Shown piece by piece: positions 14,473 through 23,117 of a stretch of DNA of 45,845 nt. Both the position numbers and the translations under genes were made by a program. Under the pieces are notes generated by a model that did no database searches, was not told the origin of the DNA, and saw only the letters and a list, made by a program, of their open reading frames with translations. Source of the stretch: Hyphomicrobiales bacterium (lineage in GTDB: Bacteria; Pseudomonadota; Alphaproteobacteria; Rhizobiales; Rhizobiaceae); NCBI GenBank assembly GCA_900470965.1, contig UCCS01000053.1:1-45845 (forward strand). The letters are read 5' to 3'. The stretch's first letter is position 1. Every line of letters begins with the position of its first letter.

Positions 14473-15003
14473 TCAAATCTTCTCGCTGATGTAGAGATAG
14501 CGTTCCACTGTCTCGCCGGCTGCATTCTGCTTTCTGAAGACCTCCCGTCGCTGATGCACCCGCCCGGCGACCTTCTGCGAAGGAAGATTTTCCAGGCTGA
14601 CGATACTGACGAGGCGCGACAGTCCCATGACTGAGAAGGCATGGTCGCGGCAGGCAAGGGCGGCCTCGGTGGCATAACCCTTGCCCCAGTAATCCGGCCA
14701 GAGATGGTAGCCAAGCTCCGGCTCCATTCCGCGCGATGTGTCCTGCAGCGTGATCCCGCAATCGCCGAGCAGATCGCCGCTCTCGCGATCGATCATCGCC
14801 CAGAGACCGAAACCATTTTTCTCGTAGCTTCCGAAGGCGAGCCTGTCGAAGAAATCGCGCGTTGCTGCGGCATCCTTCACGGAAGGGTAATACCGCATGC
14901 ACAGCGGATCGGCGAAGATGCGCTCGAGCGCCGGCAAGTCCGCGACGGTGATTTCGCGCAACACCAGCCGGTCGCTGCGCAGGATTTCCCGGATGATAGA
15001 CAT
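14473..15003 (-). CDS. GNAT N-acetyltransferase (RimJ/RimL type)
   Basis: 176 residues. It opens with LRSDRLVLREITVADLPALERIF and has GYHLWPDYWGKGYATEAALA, the hallmark beta-strand and acetyl-CoA loop of the RimJ/RimL group (Acetyltransf_3), followed by LSRLVSIVSLENLPSQKVA. These enzymes acetylate protein N-termini or small amines; the target here is unknown. The ATG follows GAGGGATG. It is the first gene of a two-gene operon with the methyltransferase 5 nt downstream, and is divergent from the FAD oxidoreductase at 15080 across 76 bp. Confidence 0.9.
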   Translation of the reverse strand: MSIIREILRSDRLVLREITVADLPALERIFADPLCMRYYPSVKDAAATRDFFDRLAFGSYEKNGFGLWAMIDRESGDLLGDCGITLQDTSRGMEPELGYHLWPDYWGKGYATEAALACRDHAFSVMGLSRLVSIVSLENLPSQKVAGRVHQRREVFRKQNAAGETVERYLYISEKI

Positions 15004-15079
15004 TGTTTCATCCCTCTGTCATGGAGCGTGCCTAAGCCGCGCCTACCTCTTCCTCCCGATTTATACGAGAGCTCCCGCC

Positions 15080-16147
15080 ATGGCATCTGCAAAGATACGC
15101 GTCATCATTATCGGCGCCGGCATTGTCGGCGCTTCGCTCGCCTTCCATTTTGCCCGGCGCGGAGCCACCGTCCATCTGGTGGAGGAGAATGTGCAGGCCG
15201 GCAGCGGCGTGACGGCACGTGCCTTCGGCTGGGTGAATATCATCAACATCGCGCCGGGAGCGGTCAATTACCGCCTGGTGCAGGAAGCGCTCGCCGACTA
15301 TAGCCGCCTGCGGGCCGATCTACCGGATGCCTTTGTCGCCGCACGTCCCGGCTCTCTGTTCTGGCTCAAAGATACTGCCGAAACCGAAGCCTTTGCCGCA
15401 GCCCATCTCGCCGCAGGCACGGACGTCGAACTGGTCGATGCCGCAGCGATTGCTGCATGGGAGCCCAATCTGCTCCAGCCTCCCGCCTGCGCGATCTTCT
15501 CGCCCGGCGATCTCGCGCTCGACCCTGCAAGGCTGGCGCGCGACCTGATCGATGCCGCCGGCGTAACCGTCACCTTAGGCCGGCAGGTCGAAAGCCTCAT
15601 CCTTTCGGGCGACCGGGTGAGTGGCGTGCGTCTGGCCGATGGCGCGATCGAGGCCGATCTCGTGATCCTCGCAGGCGGAACAGCGGTCGACCGCCTGACG
15701 GAAAGCCTGGGCTTCCGAACCGGCGTCGAAGCCTCGCCCTCCATCATCCTGCGCTATGGCTGCGCGGAGCCTGTCGTGAACCGCATCCTCTGCGGCCCTG
15801 GCCTGGAAATCCGCCAGTCTGCGGACAACATCCTGCATGTCGCCAAGGGTTATATCGACGATGCCGCGGCAAACGCGCCGGAAAGGGTCGGCCAGCGGAT
15901 CTTGAAGGTCATGCATGAGCGCCTGCGCCTGCCCGAGGGCGTGTCACTGGTCGAGGCGGCTGCAGGTTACCGGCCCTTCTTCTCCGATGGAATGCCGCGG
16001 CTCGGTTTCCTGCCCGGCATCGAGGGCGCCTATGTCGCCGTCGGCCATCCCGGCGTCATTCTCGCGCCGCTGCTCGGCCGGCTTGCCGCCGAGCATGTAA
16101 TGGAAGATCGGCGATCGCCGCTCATCCCATCCGCCGGGCTGATATGA
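15080..16147 (+). CDS. FAD-dependent oxidoreductase (DAO family)
   Basis: 355 residues. The FAD-binding Rossmann motif is RVIIIGAGIVGASLAFHFARRG (G-x-G-x2-G) near residue 8, with VHLVEEN supplying the acidic ribose contact. The middle part is a DAO substrate domain; the end carries RPFFSDGMPRLGFLPGIEG and a last FAD contact, VGHPGVILAPLLGRLAAE. Its length and plan match glycine/D-amino-acid oxidase-like enzymes; the substrate is unknown. The ATG at 15080 was chosen because it starts just before the Rossmann fold and follows GAGAG; the upstream frame overlaps the divergent GNAT gene. A strong terminator follows the stop at once. Confidence 0.9.
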   Translation: MASAKIRVIIIGAGIVGASLAFHFARRGATVHLVEENVQAGSGVTARAFGWVNIINIAPGAVNYRLVQEALADYSRLRADLPDAFVAARPGSLFWLKDTAETEAFAAAHLAAGTDVELVDAAAIAAWEPNLLQPPACAIFSPGDLALDPARLARDLIDAAGVTVTLGRQVESLILSGDRVSGVRLADGAIEADLVILAGGTAVDRLTESLGFRTGVEASPSIILRYGCAEPVVNRILCGPGLEIRQSADNILHVAKGYIDDAAANAPERVGQRILKVMHERLRLPEGVSLVEAAAGYRPFFSDGMPRLGFLPGIEGAYVAVGHPGVILAPLLGRLAAEHVMEDRRSPLIPSAGLI

Positions 16148-16148
16148 A

Positions 16149-16176
16149 AAAAGCGGACCTGGTGGGGTCCGCTTTT
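16149..16176. terminator. Bidirectional terminator between FAD oxidoreductase and msrB
   Basis: AAAAGCGGACC (16149-16159) and GGTCCGCTTTT (16166-16176) form a perfect 11-bp stem with a 6-nt loop, followed by CTTTT on the plus strand. It begins 2 nt after the FAD oxidoreductase stop and 18 nt from the msrB stop on the other strand, so it can end both transcripts. Confidence 0.9.
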
Positions 16177-16193
16177 CTTTTACTTACAAGCCT

Positions 16194-16607
16194 TTACTTG
16201 CCGGGCTCGAAAACCATTGCATGCCCGTTGATACAGTAGCGCAGGCCGGTCGGCGGCGGTCCGTCAGGGAAGACGTGGCCGAGATGGGCCTCGCAGGTGC
16301 CGCAGCGGATTTCCGTGCGCACCATGCCATAGGTGGTGTCGCGGTGTTCGGTCACGGACTCCGGAGAGACCGGTTCGAAATAGCTCGGCCAGCCGCATCC
16401 TGCATCGAACTTGGTGTCGGAGCGGAAGAGCGGCGCATTGCAACTGACGCAGCGGTAGAGTCCGGTCTCGAACGAATCCCAATAGGGACCGGTAAAGGCG
16501 CGTTCGGTGCCGTGCTGGCGCGTGATGCGATACTGCTCAGGGGTCAGCAGTTCCTTCCATTCGGCATCGGTCTTGTGAATTTTTGGTGTGGTGGTCGTTT
16601 CGGCCAT
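16194..16607 (-). CDS. msrB: Peptide-methionine (R)-S-oxide reductase MsrB
   Basis: 137 residues; reduces R-methionine sulfoxide in proteins. The zinc site is complete (CVSC in LYRCVSCNAPLF and CGTC in EIRCGTCEAHLGHVF), and the catalytic Cys is in the conserved RYCINGHAM. GWPSYFEP and the N-terminal EWKELLTPEQYRITRQHGTERAFTG-type opening are also family signatures. The length equals that of free-standing MsrB; no MsrA domain is fused. The ATG at 16605-16607 follows AAAGGAGC. No msrA is in the window. Confidence 0.96.
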   Translation of the reverse strand: MAETTTTPKIHKTDAEWKELLTPEQYRITRQHGTERAFTGPYWDSFETGLYRCVSCNAPLFRSDTKFDAGCGWPSYFEPVSPESVTEHRDTTYGMVRTEIRCGTCEAHLGHVFPDGPPPTGLRYCINGHAMVFEPGK

Positions 16608-16786
16608 GGAGTGCTCCTTTCGCCGATGGGGGCAATCTCTTTCGTGCGCAAATGTGGTGCGCTGAGCACGATTGATCAAGTCTGGGATCAGGCCTCACAA
16701 TCAAACCTGCCGCGTCAAGGCCCCAATTGCCATCTACCCAATTCGGGGGAAGACGACGAATCACCCGTGCTTTATCTTTAGTGTGC

Positions 16787-16800
16787 CATTAAGCTTAATG
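16787..16800. promoter_or_regulatory. Perfect 14-bp palindrome before the small membrane protein gene
   Basis: CATTAAGCTTAATG is identical on both strands and lies 22 nt before the proposed GTG start at 16823, just after AT-rich sequence (TTTATCTTTAG) that could be a -10 region. Its place would suit a repressor operator. No regulator gene is adjacent, so which protein binds is unknown. Confidence 0.35.
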
Positions 16801-16822
16801 CTGCGTGTTTCGGGGACAAACG

Positions 16823-17026
16823 GTGTTTCATACTCTGATGATTGTTCTGTACGGCGCAGTCGCCGCAATCGCCCTGGGCGTGACCCTGCTGGAAGGCTGG
16901 GTCAATCACGACCGCTGGACGGTGCATCGCATTGGCGGGCTGATCGCCTGCATTCTCTGGCCTTTGCCGCTTGCTTTCTTCATCCTGCACGGTTCCGTTT
17001 CCCGTCTCGTCACACGCCTTTCCTGA
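16823..17026 (+). CDS. Small two-segment membrane protein, unknown function
   Basis: About 67 residues with two hydrophobic segments (LMIVLYGAVAAIALGVTLLE and IGGLIACILWPLPLAFFIL) separated by a short loop with a HDRWTVHR motif. I favour the GTG at 16823, which has CGGGGAC at a good distance; a GTG at 16805 and an ATG at 16838 are alternatives. I do not recognise the family. The gene ends 132 nt before the Mrp operon, on the same strand. A palindrome at 16787-16800 may control it. Codon use is like that of its neighbours. Confidence 0.6.
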   Translation: MFHTLMIVLYGAVAAIALGVTLLEGWVNHDRWTVHRIGGLIACILWPLPLAFFILHGSVSRLVTRLS

Positions 17027-17158
17027 ACTCCAAACCTGTGAAAACCGCCGCCTGCATCCATTGCGGGTTGCCGAAATTGCTTGAGGCTATCAGCCGATTC
17101 GCCTAAGCCTTGGAAAAGGCTGCTTGCCGGCTTTCATCCGTGCTCACGGGGAGGGGAC

Positions 17159-19516
17159 ATGGCCGATGTCACGGCTCTGACATTTCTGGCCCTGTGTCTG
17201 CCGTTGATCGGCGCTCTCGCGGCTCCCTTCATCATTCGTGCCTTTGGCGCAGGCGGTGCCTGGCTGCTCGCCATCGCCCCTTTGCTCGCCTTCCTGCATT
17301 TCCTGCGTCTCATGCCGCAGATCGCTCATGGCGAAATCATAACCGGCGGTTATGACTGGGTGCCGGGCTTGGGGCTTCGCTTTTCCTGGTTCCTTGACGG
17401 GTTGTCGCTCACCTTCGCCCTGCTCATCACCGGCATTGGCACGCTGATCGTGCTCTACGCCGGCGGATATCTGAAGGGCCATCCGGATCAGGGCCGGTTC
17501 TTCTCCTTCATCTTCCTTTTCATGGGCGCGATGCTCGGCGTCGTGGTGTCGGACAGCTTCCTGATGTTCTTCATCTTCTGGGAGCTCACCTCGATCACTT
17601 CCTTCCTGCTGATCGGCTTCGACCATGAGCGGGAGGCGGCACGACGCGCCGCTTTGCAGGCACTCGTCGTCACCGGCGGGGGAGGGCTGCTGCTGCTTGC
17701 CGGCTTGCTCCTGCTCTGGGGACTGACGGGCGTTGCGCAGCTATCCGAATTGCTGCAGTTCGGCGATGTCGTTAGGGGCAGCCCGCTCTATTTCGCCACC
17801 CTGTTGCTGGTGCTCGGCGGTGCCTTCACCAAATCGGCACAGTTTCCATTCCATTTCTGGCTGCCGAATGCCATGGAGGCGCCCACGCCCGTTTCCGCCT
17901 ACCTGCATTCCGCCACCATGGTGAAGGCCGGCGTCTACCTACTGATGCGGCTGAACCCGGTCATGGGCGCGACGCCCGCATGGGAGGTTCTGCTGCCGGT
18001 CTTCGGCGGCCTGACGCTCGTTACCGGCTCGGTGCTTGCGATCCGCCAGACGGACCTGAAGCTGAAGCTCGCCTACACGACCGTCTCTTCCCTTGGCCTG
18101 CTGGTGCTGCTGACCGGCTTCGGCTCGCACGCAGCCATCGAAGCGGCGGTGCTCTATCTGGTGGCGCATTCGCTCTTCAAGGGCGCGCTCTTCATGATCG
18201 CCGGCATCATCGACCATGAGACCGGCACGCGTGATATCACCCGGTTGCGGGGCCTGCGAAGGGCCATGCCGCTGACCTTTGTGATCGCAATGGCAGCTGC
18301 CCTTTCCATGGCTGGTCTGCCGCCATTCTTCGGTTTCCTCGCCAAGGAGGAGATCTATACAGCCCTTGCCGCCGGCGATCTCTATTCGATCCTCGTCACG
18401 GCCCTTGCCGTCTTCGGCAATGCCCTGATGTTCGCAATCGCCTTTGCCGTGGCGCTGAGGCCCTTCCTCGGCCGGCCGGTGGAAACACCGAAACATCCGC
18501 ATGAGGCGCCGGTACTGCTTTGGCTCGGCCCGGCGATCCTCGCTGTCGCAGGGCTGCTCGCGGCGCTCTTTTCCGGTTTCGCCCATGCCATGATTTCCTC
18601 GCCCATGGCCTCTGCCGTTGTGGGTGAAGCTACGGCCATCTCCATTTCGCTGGCCCCGCATATCGGCGTGCCGCTTGCCCTGTCGCTGCTGACGATAGTG
18701 CTCGGTGTCGTTGTCTACTGGCATCTCGACCGTGCCCGCGCGCTTGTGGCCTATGCCCTGCGCTCCGCCCTTGGTCCCGATCGCGGTTTCGATCACGTCA
18801 TCTCCGGGCTTGTGCGTTTCGCGCACCGCTTCATCGGCATCGTCCAGCCGAGACGTCTCGATATCTATGTCGCCTGCACCTTTGTCTGTGTGGCAGCGAT
18901 GCTGCTCGTGCCGCTCGTCATCCATGACGAACTGCCGCTGGCCTTTGCCTGGCCCGCAGACCTGCGCCTGCGCGAAGCGGGCATCATGCTCATCGCCATG
19001 CTCGGCCTCGTCGCGGTGCTGATCGCCCGCGACCGGTTGACGGCTATCGTCTCGCTTGGCATTCAGGGTTTTGCTGTCGCGCTGATCTTCCTGCTCTTCG
19101 GCGCTCCGGATCTCGCTTTCACCCAGTTCATGGTCGAAACGCTCGCAGTCGTCATCCTCGCCCTCGTCATGACCCGTCTGCGCCTGTCGCCGACCGATCC
19201 GCGCCACGGCGCCCGCCGCCTCTTCGATATCGCGCTTTCACTCGCATGCGGCCTCGGCTTCGCGCTGCTTTTGATGCGCGCCACGGAAGCCCCGTTCAAC
19301 ACGGCGCTCAGCGATTTCTTCAACGCCCATTCGAAGCTGATCGCCCATGGCGCCAATGTCGTGAACGTTATCATCGTCGATTTCCGCGGCACGGACACGC
19401 TCGGCGAAATCGCCGTCGTGGCGGTGACAGGCCTCGCCATCCTGGCGCTCATCCGCATCCGCGGCAATACGGAGCGCCGGCTGGCGACGAACGATCCGGA
19501 TGCGGAGGAGGCATGA
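17159..19516 (+). CDS. mrpA: Mrp/Pha cation/H+ antiporter subunit A
   Basis: 785 residues, the largest subunit of the seven-part Mrp (Pha in rhizobia, Mnh in staphylococci) antiporter, which exchanges Na+ or K+ for protons. The N-terminal two thirds are NuoL-like with some 14 membrane segments, including the Glu of FWELTSITSFLLIGF and the signature MEAPTPVSAYLHSATMVKAGVYL with its conserved Lys. The C-terminal third adds the MrpA-specific part with further membrane segments, including a domain related to MrpB (GIQGFAVALIFLLFGAPDLAFTQF region). The ATG at 17159 follows GGGGAGGGGAC. It opens an operon A-G that runs to 23117 with short gaps or overlaps. Confidence 0.95.
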   Translation: MADVTALTFLALCLPLIGALAAPFIIRAFGAGGAWLLAIAPLLAFLHFLRLMPQIAHGEIITGGYDWVPGLGLRFSWFLDGLSLTFALLITGIGTLIVLYAGGYLKGHPDQGRFFSFIFLFMGAMLGVVVSDSFLMFFIFWELTSITSFLLIGFDHEREAARRAALQALVVTGGGGLLLLAGLLLLWGLTGVAQLSELLQFGDVVRGSPLYFATLLLVLGGAFTKSAQFPFHFWLPNAMEAPTPVSAYLHSATMVKAGVYLLMRLNPVMGATPAWEVLLPVFGGLTLVTGSVLAIRQTDLKLKLAYTTVSSLGLLVLLTGFGSHAAIEAAVLYLVAHSLFKGALFMIAGIIDHETGTRDITRLRGLRRAMPLTFVIAMAAALSMAGLPPFFGFLAKEEIYTALAAGDLYSILVTALAVFGNALMFAIAFAVALRPFLGRPVETPKHPHEAPVLLWLGPAILAVAGLLAALFSGFAHAMISSPMASAVVGEATAISISLAPHIGVPLALSLLTIVLGVVVYWHLDRARALVAYALRSALGPDRGFDHVISGLVRFAHRFIGIVQPRRLDIYVACTFVCVAAMLLVPLVIHDELPLAFAWPADLRLREAGIMLIAMLGLVAVLIARDRLTAIVSLGIQGFAVALIFLLFGAPDLAFTQFMVETLAVVILALVMTRLRLSPTDPRHGARRLFDIALSLACGLGFALLLMRATEAPFNTALSDFFNAHSKLIAHGANVVNVIIVDFRGTDTLGEIAVVAVTGLAILALIRIRGNTERRLATNDPDAEEA

Positions 19517-19595
19517 GGAGGGGCTTCGCAAAACCTGTCGGAATCCGCCTTCCCGTGTCCGCCCGCCCGGCCACGCAGAGAAGCGGGGGCGCCGC

Positions 19596-20015
19596 ATGAA
19601 CACCGTCATTTTCCGCACGATCGCTCCCTTTATCACCGCGCTGATGCTGCTCTTTTCCGTCTTCATCCTGCTGCGCGGCCATAATGAGCCGGGTGGCGGC
19701 TTCATCGGCGGGCTGATTGCCGCTTCGGCTCTGGCGATCTACGGCATTGCCTTCGGCGTTGAGGCAGTACGCCGAGCGATCCGCTTCCACCCACTGGCGA
19801 TTGCCGGCTTCGGTCTGCTGCTTTCCTGCCTCGCCGGCCTGATCTCTGTCCTCTTTGCCGTGCCCTTCATGACCGGCCTCTGGGTCTATCCCGTCGTGGC
19901 AGGCGTGGAGGTGCCGCTCTCCAGCGTCATGCTCTTCGATCTCGGCGTCTATTTCGTGGTGCTCGGCGCCGTCGCCTCGATCGCGCTGGCGCTGGAAGAA
20001 AGGGAGGTGGACTGA
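19596..20015 (+). CDS. mrpB: Mrp/Pha antiporter subunit B
   Basis: 139 residues with about four membrane segments. The RGHNEPGGGFIGGLIAASALAIYGIAFG stretch near residue 27 is the MnhB/MrpB signature. The start at 19596 has GCGGGGGC upstream; a longer frame begins inside mrpA and is not conserved. The stop overlaps the mrpC start (TGATG), typical of translational coupling within the complex. The 79-nt gap after mrpA is the largest in the operon. Subunit B is needed for antiport, but its exact role is not settled. Confidence 0.93.
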   Translation: MNTVIFRTIAPFITALMLLFSVFILLRGHNEPGGGFIGGLIAASALAIYGIAFGVEAVRRAIRFHPLAIAGFGLLLSCLAGLISVLFAVPFMTGLWVYPVVAGVEVPLSSVMLFDLGVYFVVLGAVASIALALEEREVD

Positions 20016-20392
20016 TGGAGGCGCTCTTTGCCATCCTCGTCGGCCTGTTCTTTTCGGCTGCCATCTATCTGATCCTGTCGCGCTTCTCGATCCGTATCAT
20101 GCTCGGCATCGCCATTCTCGGTAACGCCGTGAACCTGCTGATATTCACGGCAGGACGGCTGACCCGCGTCGTGCCGCCGATCATACCCGCCGGGGCCGAC
20201 ATGCTGCCATCAGGTGCCGCCAATCCGCTGCCGCAGGCGCTGATCCTGACGGCCATCGTCATCTCATTTTCCTTCCTCGCTTTCCTGCTGGTGCTGACCT
20301 ACCGCGCCTATCAGGAACTCGGCACAGACGATACGACCCGCATGCACGATGCCGAACCCGAAGACCGGCCGCTGCCGCCTGTGGGGTATTGA
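20015..20392 (+). CDS. mrpC: Mrp/Pha antiporter subunit C (NuoK-like)
   Basis: 125 residues with three membrane segments, homologous to NuoK of complex I. GIAILGNAVNLLIFTAGRL and the stretch ANPLPQALILTAIVISFSFLAFLLVL are family signatures. The ATG overlaps the mrpB stop by two bases, and the GGGAGG inside the end of mrpB serves as the ribosome-binding site. The hydrophilic C-terminus (DAEPEDRPLPPVGY) is cytoplasmic. Start of mrpD follows after 61 nt. Confidence 0.95.
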   Translation: MEALFAILVGLFFSAAIYLILSRFSIRIMLGIAILGNAVNLLIFTAGRLTRVVPPIIPAGADMLPSGAANPLPQALILTAIVISFSFLAFLLVLTYRAYQELGTDDTTRMHDAEPEDRPLPPVGY

Positions 20393-20453
20393 GCATGGTT
20401 GTGCGGATGCTCACCCCCCTCTGCCCGTCGGCTATCAAGGGAGGCACCCCCTG

Positions 20454-22001
20454 ATGGCCGTTCCCATCACCGATCTCTCGGCCGCCATGGTCACCACCCC
20501 GGTCCCGCCGGCCCACTGGCTGGCGATCCTGCCGGTCGTGCTCTGCATCAGCCTCGGCGCGCTGCTCCTGATGCTGCGTGGCCTTCCCCGCCTGCAGGCC
20601 TGGATCGCCATCGCCGGCCTTGCCGTCCTGCTGCTTCTCGATGCCGCTCTCCTGCGGCAGGTCGTCGAACACGGTCCGCTCACCATGGTCATGGGGCGCT
20701 GGCTGCCGCCCTTCGGTATCGCTTTCACGGTCGATGTCTTCAGCGCGCTGATGGCGCTCGCAGCAGCGGTCGCGGCCCTTGCCGCCGGCATCTATGCGCT
20801 CTCGGATACCACCGAAAGCGGCCGGCGCTACGGTTTCTTCCCGCTGCTGATGCTGCTGATGGCAGGTGTCACCGGCGCCTTCCTGACCGGCGATATTTTC
20901 AACCTCTATGTCTGGTTCGAGGTCCTGCTCATCTCCTCCTTCGGCCTGCTGATCCTCGGTTCCGAACGGGCGCAGATCGATGGCGCGCTGAAATATGCGG
21001 TGCTGAACCTCATCGCCACGACGCTGTTCCTCATCGCTGTCGGCATCCTCTATGCGAGCTTCGGTACGCTCAACATGGCCGATATTGCCGAGCGGGCAGC
21101 AGGCTTGAGCGACACGGCGCCACTGATGACGCTCGCCTGCCTCTTCCTGCTCGCCTTCGCCATGAAGGCTGCGGCCTTTCCGGTGAATTTCTGGCTGCCG
21201 GCCTCCTATCACACGCCGCGCATCGCCGTTTCCGCGCTCTTTGCCGGCCTGCTGACCAAGGTCGGCATCTATGCGCTGCTGCGCGTTCTGGTCATGCTGC
21301 TGCCGGTCGGGCGCGATGAGCTCAGCCTGCTGATCGCGATCGTCGGAGCCTTGACCATTCTCGTCGGCGCATTGGGCGCGCTCGCAGAGACCGATCTGCG
21401 TCGTCTGCTCGGCTATGTGGTGATATCAGGCATCGGCAACATGTTGGTCGGTGCCGCACTCGGCACCGCCGATGGCCTCGGCGGCGCGGTCTTCTATGCG
21501 CTGCATTCAGTGGGGCTGATGACGGCGCTCTATCTTCTGGCTGGCGAAGCGGGCAGGCGGGGCGGTTCCTTCTCGCTGGCCGCGCTCGGGGGCCTTTATC
21601 GCCAGAGCGGCTGGTTTGCCGCGATTTCGCTCATGCTGCTCCTGGCCGCCTGCGGCCTGCCGCCCTTTTCCGGCTTCTGGCCGAAGGTGTTGCTGGTCAA
21701 GGCCTCGCTCGATGTCGGTGCCTGGTGGCTGGCGGGCGCGATCCTGCTCGGCGGCTTCCTGCTGACGATCGCCTGTGGCCGCGTCTTCCTGTTTGCTTAT
21801 TGGCGTCCCGCCCTCCTGACGCTCCCGCCGGTGCGAACCGGCTGGACAGCCGGCCTGCCGCTTGTTGCATTGACGATCCTCGTCATCGGCTTCGGCGTCC
21901 TGCCGGAGCAATTGCTGCAGCTCGCCCGGTCGGCCGCCGACGGGCTTGCCGATCCCTCCGCCTATATCTTCTCGGTCTTTCCGGAAGGGACTATACGATG
22001 A
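20454..22001 (+). CDS. mrpD: Mrp/Pha antiporter subunit D (NuoM/N-like)
   Basis: 515 residues with about 14 membrane segments. Like NuoM/NuoN it has the key Glu in VWFEVLLISSFGLLILG and the Lys of LFAGLLTKVGIYALLR, preceded by FWLPASYHTPRIAVSA, residues needed for proton movement in this superfamily. The ATG at 20454 follows AAGGGAGGC; a frame open from 20349 overlaps mrpC and is not conserved. The stop overlaps the mrpE start by 4 nt (ATGA). Confidence 0.95.
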   Translation: MAVPITDLSAAMVTTPVPPAHWLAILPVVLCISLGALLLMLRGLPRLQAWIAIAGLAVLLLLDAALLRQVVEHGPLTMVMGRWLPPFGIAFTVDVFSALMALAAAVAALAAGIYALSDTTESGRRYGFFPLLMLLMAGVTGAFLTGDIFNLYVWFEVLLISSFGLLILGSERAQIDGALKYAVLNLIATTLFLIAVGILYASFGTLNMADIAERAAGLSDTAPLMTLACLFLLAFAMKAAAFPVNFWLPASYHTPRIAVSALFAGLLTKVGIYALLRVLVMLLPVGRDELSLLIAIVGALTILVGALGALAETDLRRLLGYVVISGIGNMLVGAALGTADGLGGAVFYALHSVGLMTALYLLAGEAGRRGGSFSLAALGGLYRQSGWFAAISLMLLLAACGLPPFSGFWPKVLLVKASLDVGAWWLAGAILLGGFLLTIACGRVFLFAYWRPALLTLPPVRTGWTAGLPLVALTILVIGFGVLPEQLLQLARSAADGLADPSAYIFSVFPEGTIR

Positions 22002-22477
22002 TCGTGCTGTTCCTCAGTCTGCCGCTCGCCATCGCCTGGGTCGCCGTGACAGGCAGCGCCTCGCCGCATAATTTCGTTTTCGGCCTCGTCCTGTCGCTGC
22101 TGTCGCTCGCCGTCGTGCGCGAGGCCTTTGCCGACCGTTCGCCGCCGCGCCGTATCCGCCCGCTGCACATCCTCCTGCTTGCGGGCCTTTTCCTGAAAGA
22201 ATTGGCACTTTCGGCCTGGCGGGTGGCGCTGACGGTGCTTTCGCCGCGCATGCAGCTTACTCCCGGCATTCTCGCATTCCCCTTGACGGTGACGAGCGAT
22301 TTCCAGATCACTCTGCTTGCCAATCTCATCACGCTCACGCCCGGCACACTCTCGGTCGATGTGTCAGCGGATCGGCGCACGCTCTATGTGCACGCGCTGG
22401 ACTGTGCCGATCCGCTGGCTGTCAGACGCGATATTGCTGACGGATTCGAGCGCCGTATCATGGAGGCCTTTGGATGA
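21998..22477 (+). CDS. mrpE: Mrp/Pha antiporter subunit E
   Basis: 159 residues: two to three N-terminal membrane segments and a soluble C-terminal domain. The LLANLITLTPGTLSVDV stretch near residue 108 and the following LYVHALDC are the MrpE signature. The ATG overlaps the mrpD stop by 4 nt and the stop overlaps mrpF in the same way, so translation is coupled. GGAAGGG inside mrpD is the likely ribosome-binding site. Confidence 0.94.
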   Translation: MIVLFLSLPLAIAWVAVTGSASPHNFVFGLVLSLLSLAVVREAFADRSPPRRIRPLHILLLAGLFLKELALSAWRVALTVLSPRMQLTPGILAFPLTVTSDFQITLLANLITLTPGTLSVDVSADRRTLYVHALDCADPLAVRRDIADGFERRIMEAFG

Positions 22478-22785
22478 TAACGCCCGCCGCCATCGTTTCC
22501 ACTGCCGCATTCGCAGCGCTTGGCATCCTCTGCGTGGCGCTCTTGATAACGGTCTGGCGGGTTGTTGTCGGCCCCAGCCTGCCGGATCGCATTCTGGCGC
22601 TCGACATGTTGACGGGCATCGCTATCGGCTTCATCGCTGTCGTCGCGGTGCGCACCGGCTTCTCGCTTTACATCGATATCGCCATTGCGCTCGGCCTCGT
22701 CGGCTTTCTGGCAACCGTCGCCTTCGCCCGTTTCGTGCTCTCGCGCGGAGACGCTGGCCCCGAGACGCGAAAGAGGAGCGAATGA
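22474..22785 (+). CDS. mrpF: Mrp/Pha antiporter subunit F
   Basis: 103 residues with three membrane segments. GPSLPDRILALDMLTGIAIGF and the following SLYIDIAIALGLVGFLATVAFARF are characteristic of MrpF/PhaF. ATGA overlap with mrpE; the end overlaps the mrpG start. MrpF alone has been linked to bile-salt and Na+ efflux in some bacteria, but here it is part of a full operon. Confidence 0.94.
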   Translation: MITPAAIVSTAAFAALGILCVALLITVWRVVVGPSLPDRILALDMLTGIAIGFIAVVAVRTGFSLYIDIAIALGLVGFLATVAFARFVLSRGDAGPETRKRSE

Positions 22786-23117
22786 TGATGGACTATGCGC
22801 TCGCTATAATCACCGCCGTCCTGCTGCTGGTCGGCGCCTTCTTCGCGCTGGTGGCCGCGATCGGTATCGTGCGCCTGCCGGATCTCTATACGCGCATGCA
22901 TGCCGCTTCCAAGGCCGGCACGGTCGGTTCCGGCTTGTTGTTGCTTGCCGCCGGGCTTTACTCGGGCGAACTTGCTGTGCTTGCAAGAGCGCTGGCCGGT
23001 TTCCTCTTCTTCATTCTGACGGCACCGGTTTCTGCACACCTTCTTGCGAGAGCTTCGCATATATCAGGGCATTTTCCGGCCGATATCTCAGTACGTGACG
23101 ATATGCGAATGCGCTGA
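22782..23117 (+). CDS. mrpG: Mrp/Pha antiporter subunit G
   Basis: 111 residues with three membrane segments. AIGIVRLPDLYTRMHAASKAGTVGSGLLLLAAG is the MrpG/PhaG signature. Three ATGs in a row (22782, 22785, 22788) follow AGAGGAG; spacing slightly favours the second or third, and I give the longest. It overlaps the mrpF stop. It is the last gene of the operon; I see no strong terminator after it, and the mucR leader follows. Confidence 0.94.
   Translation: MMMDYALAIITAVLLLVGAFFALVAAIGIVRLPDLYTRMHAASKAGTVGSGLLLLAAGLYSGELAVLARALAGFLFFILTAPVSAHLLARASHISGHFPADISVRDDMRMR

Noticed and set aside
20399..21319. 306-codon plus-strand frame inside mrpD
   Set aside because: It is Arg/Ala-rich, overlaps the conserved mrpD frame and has no start signal.
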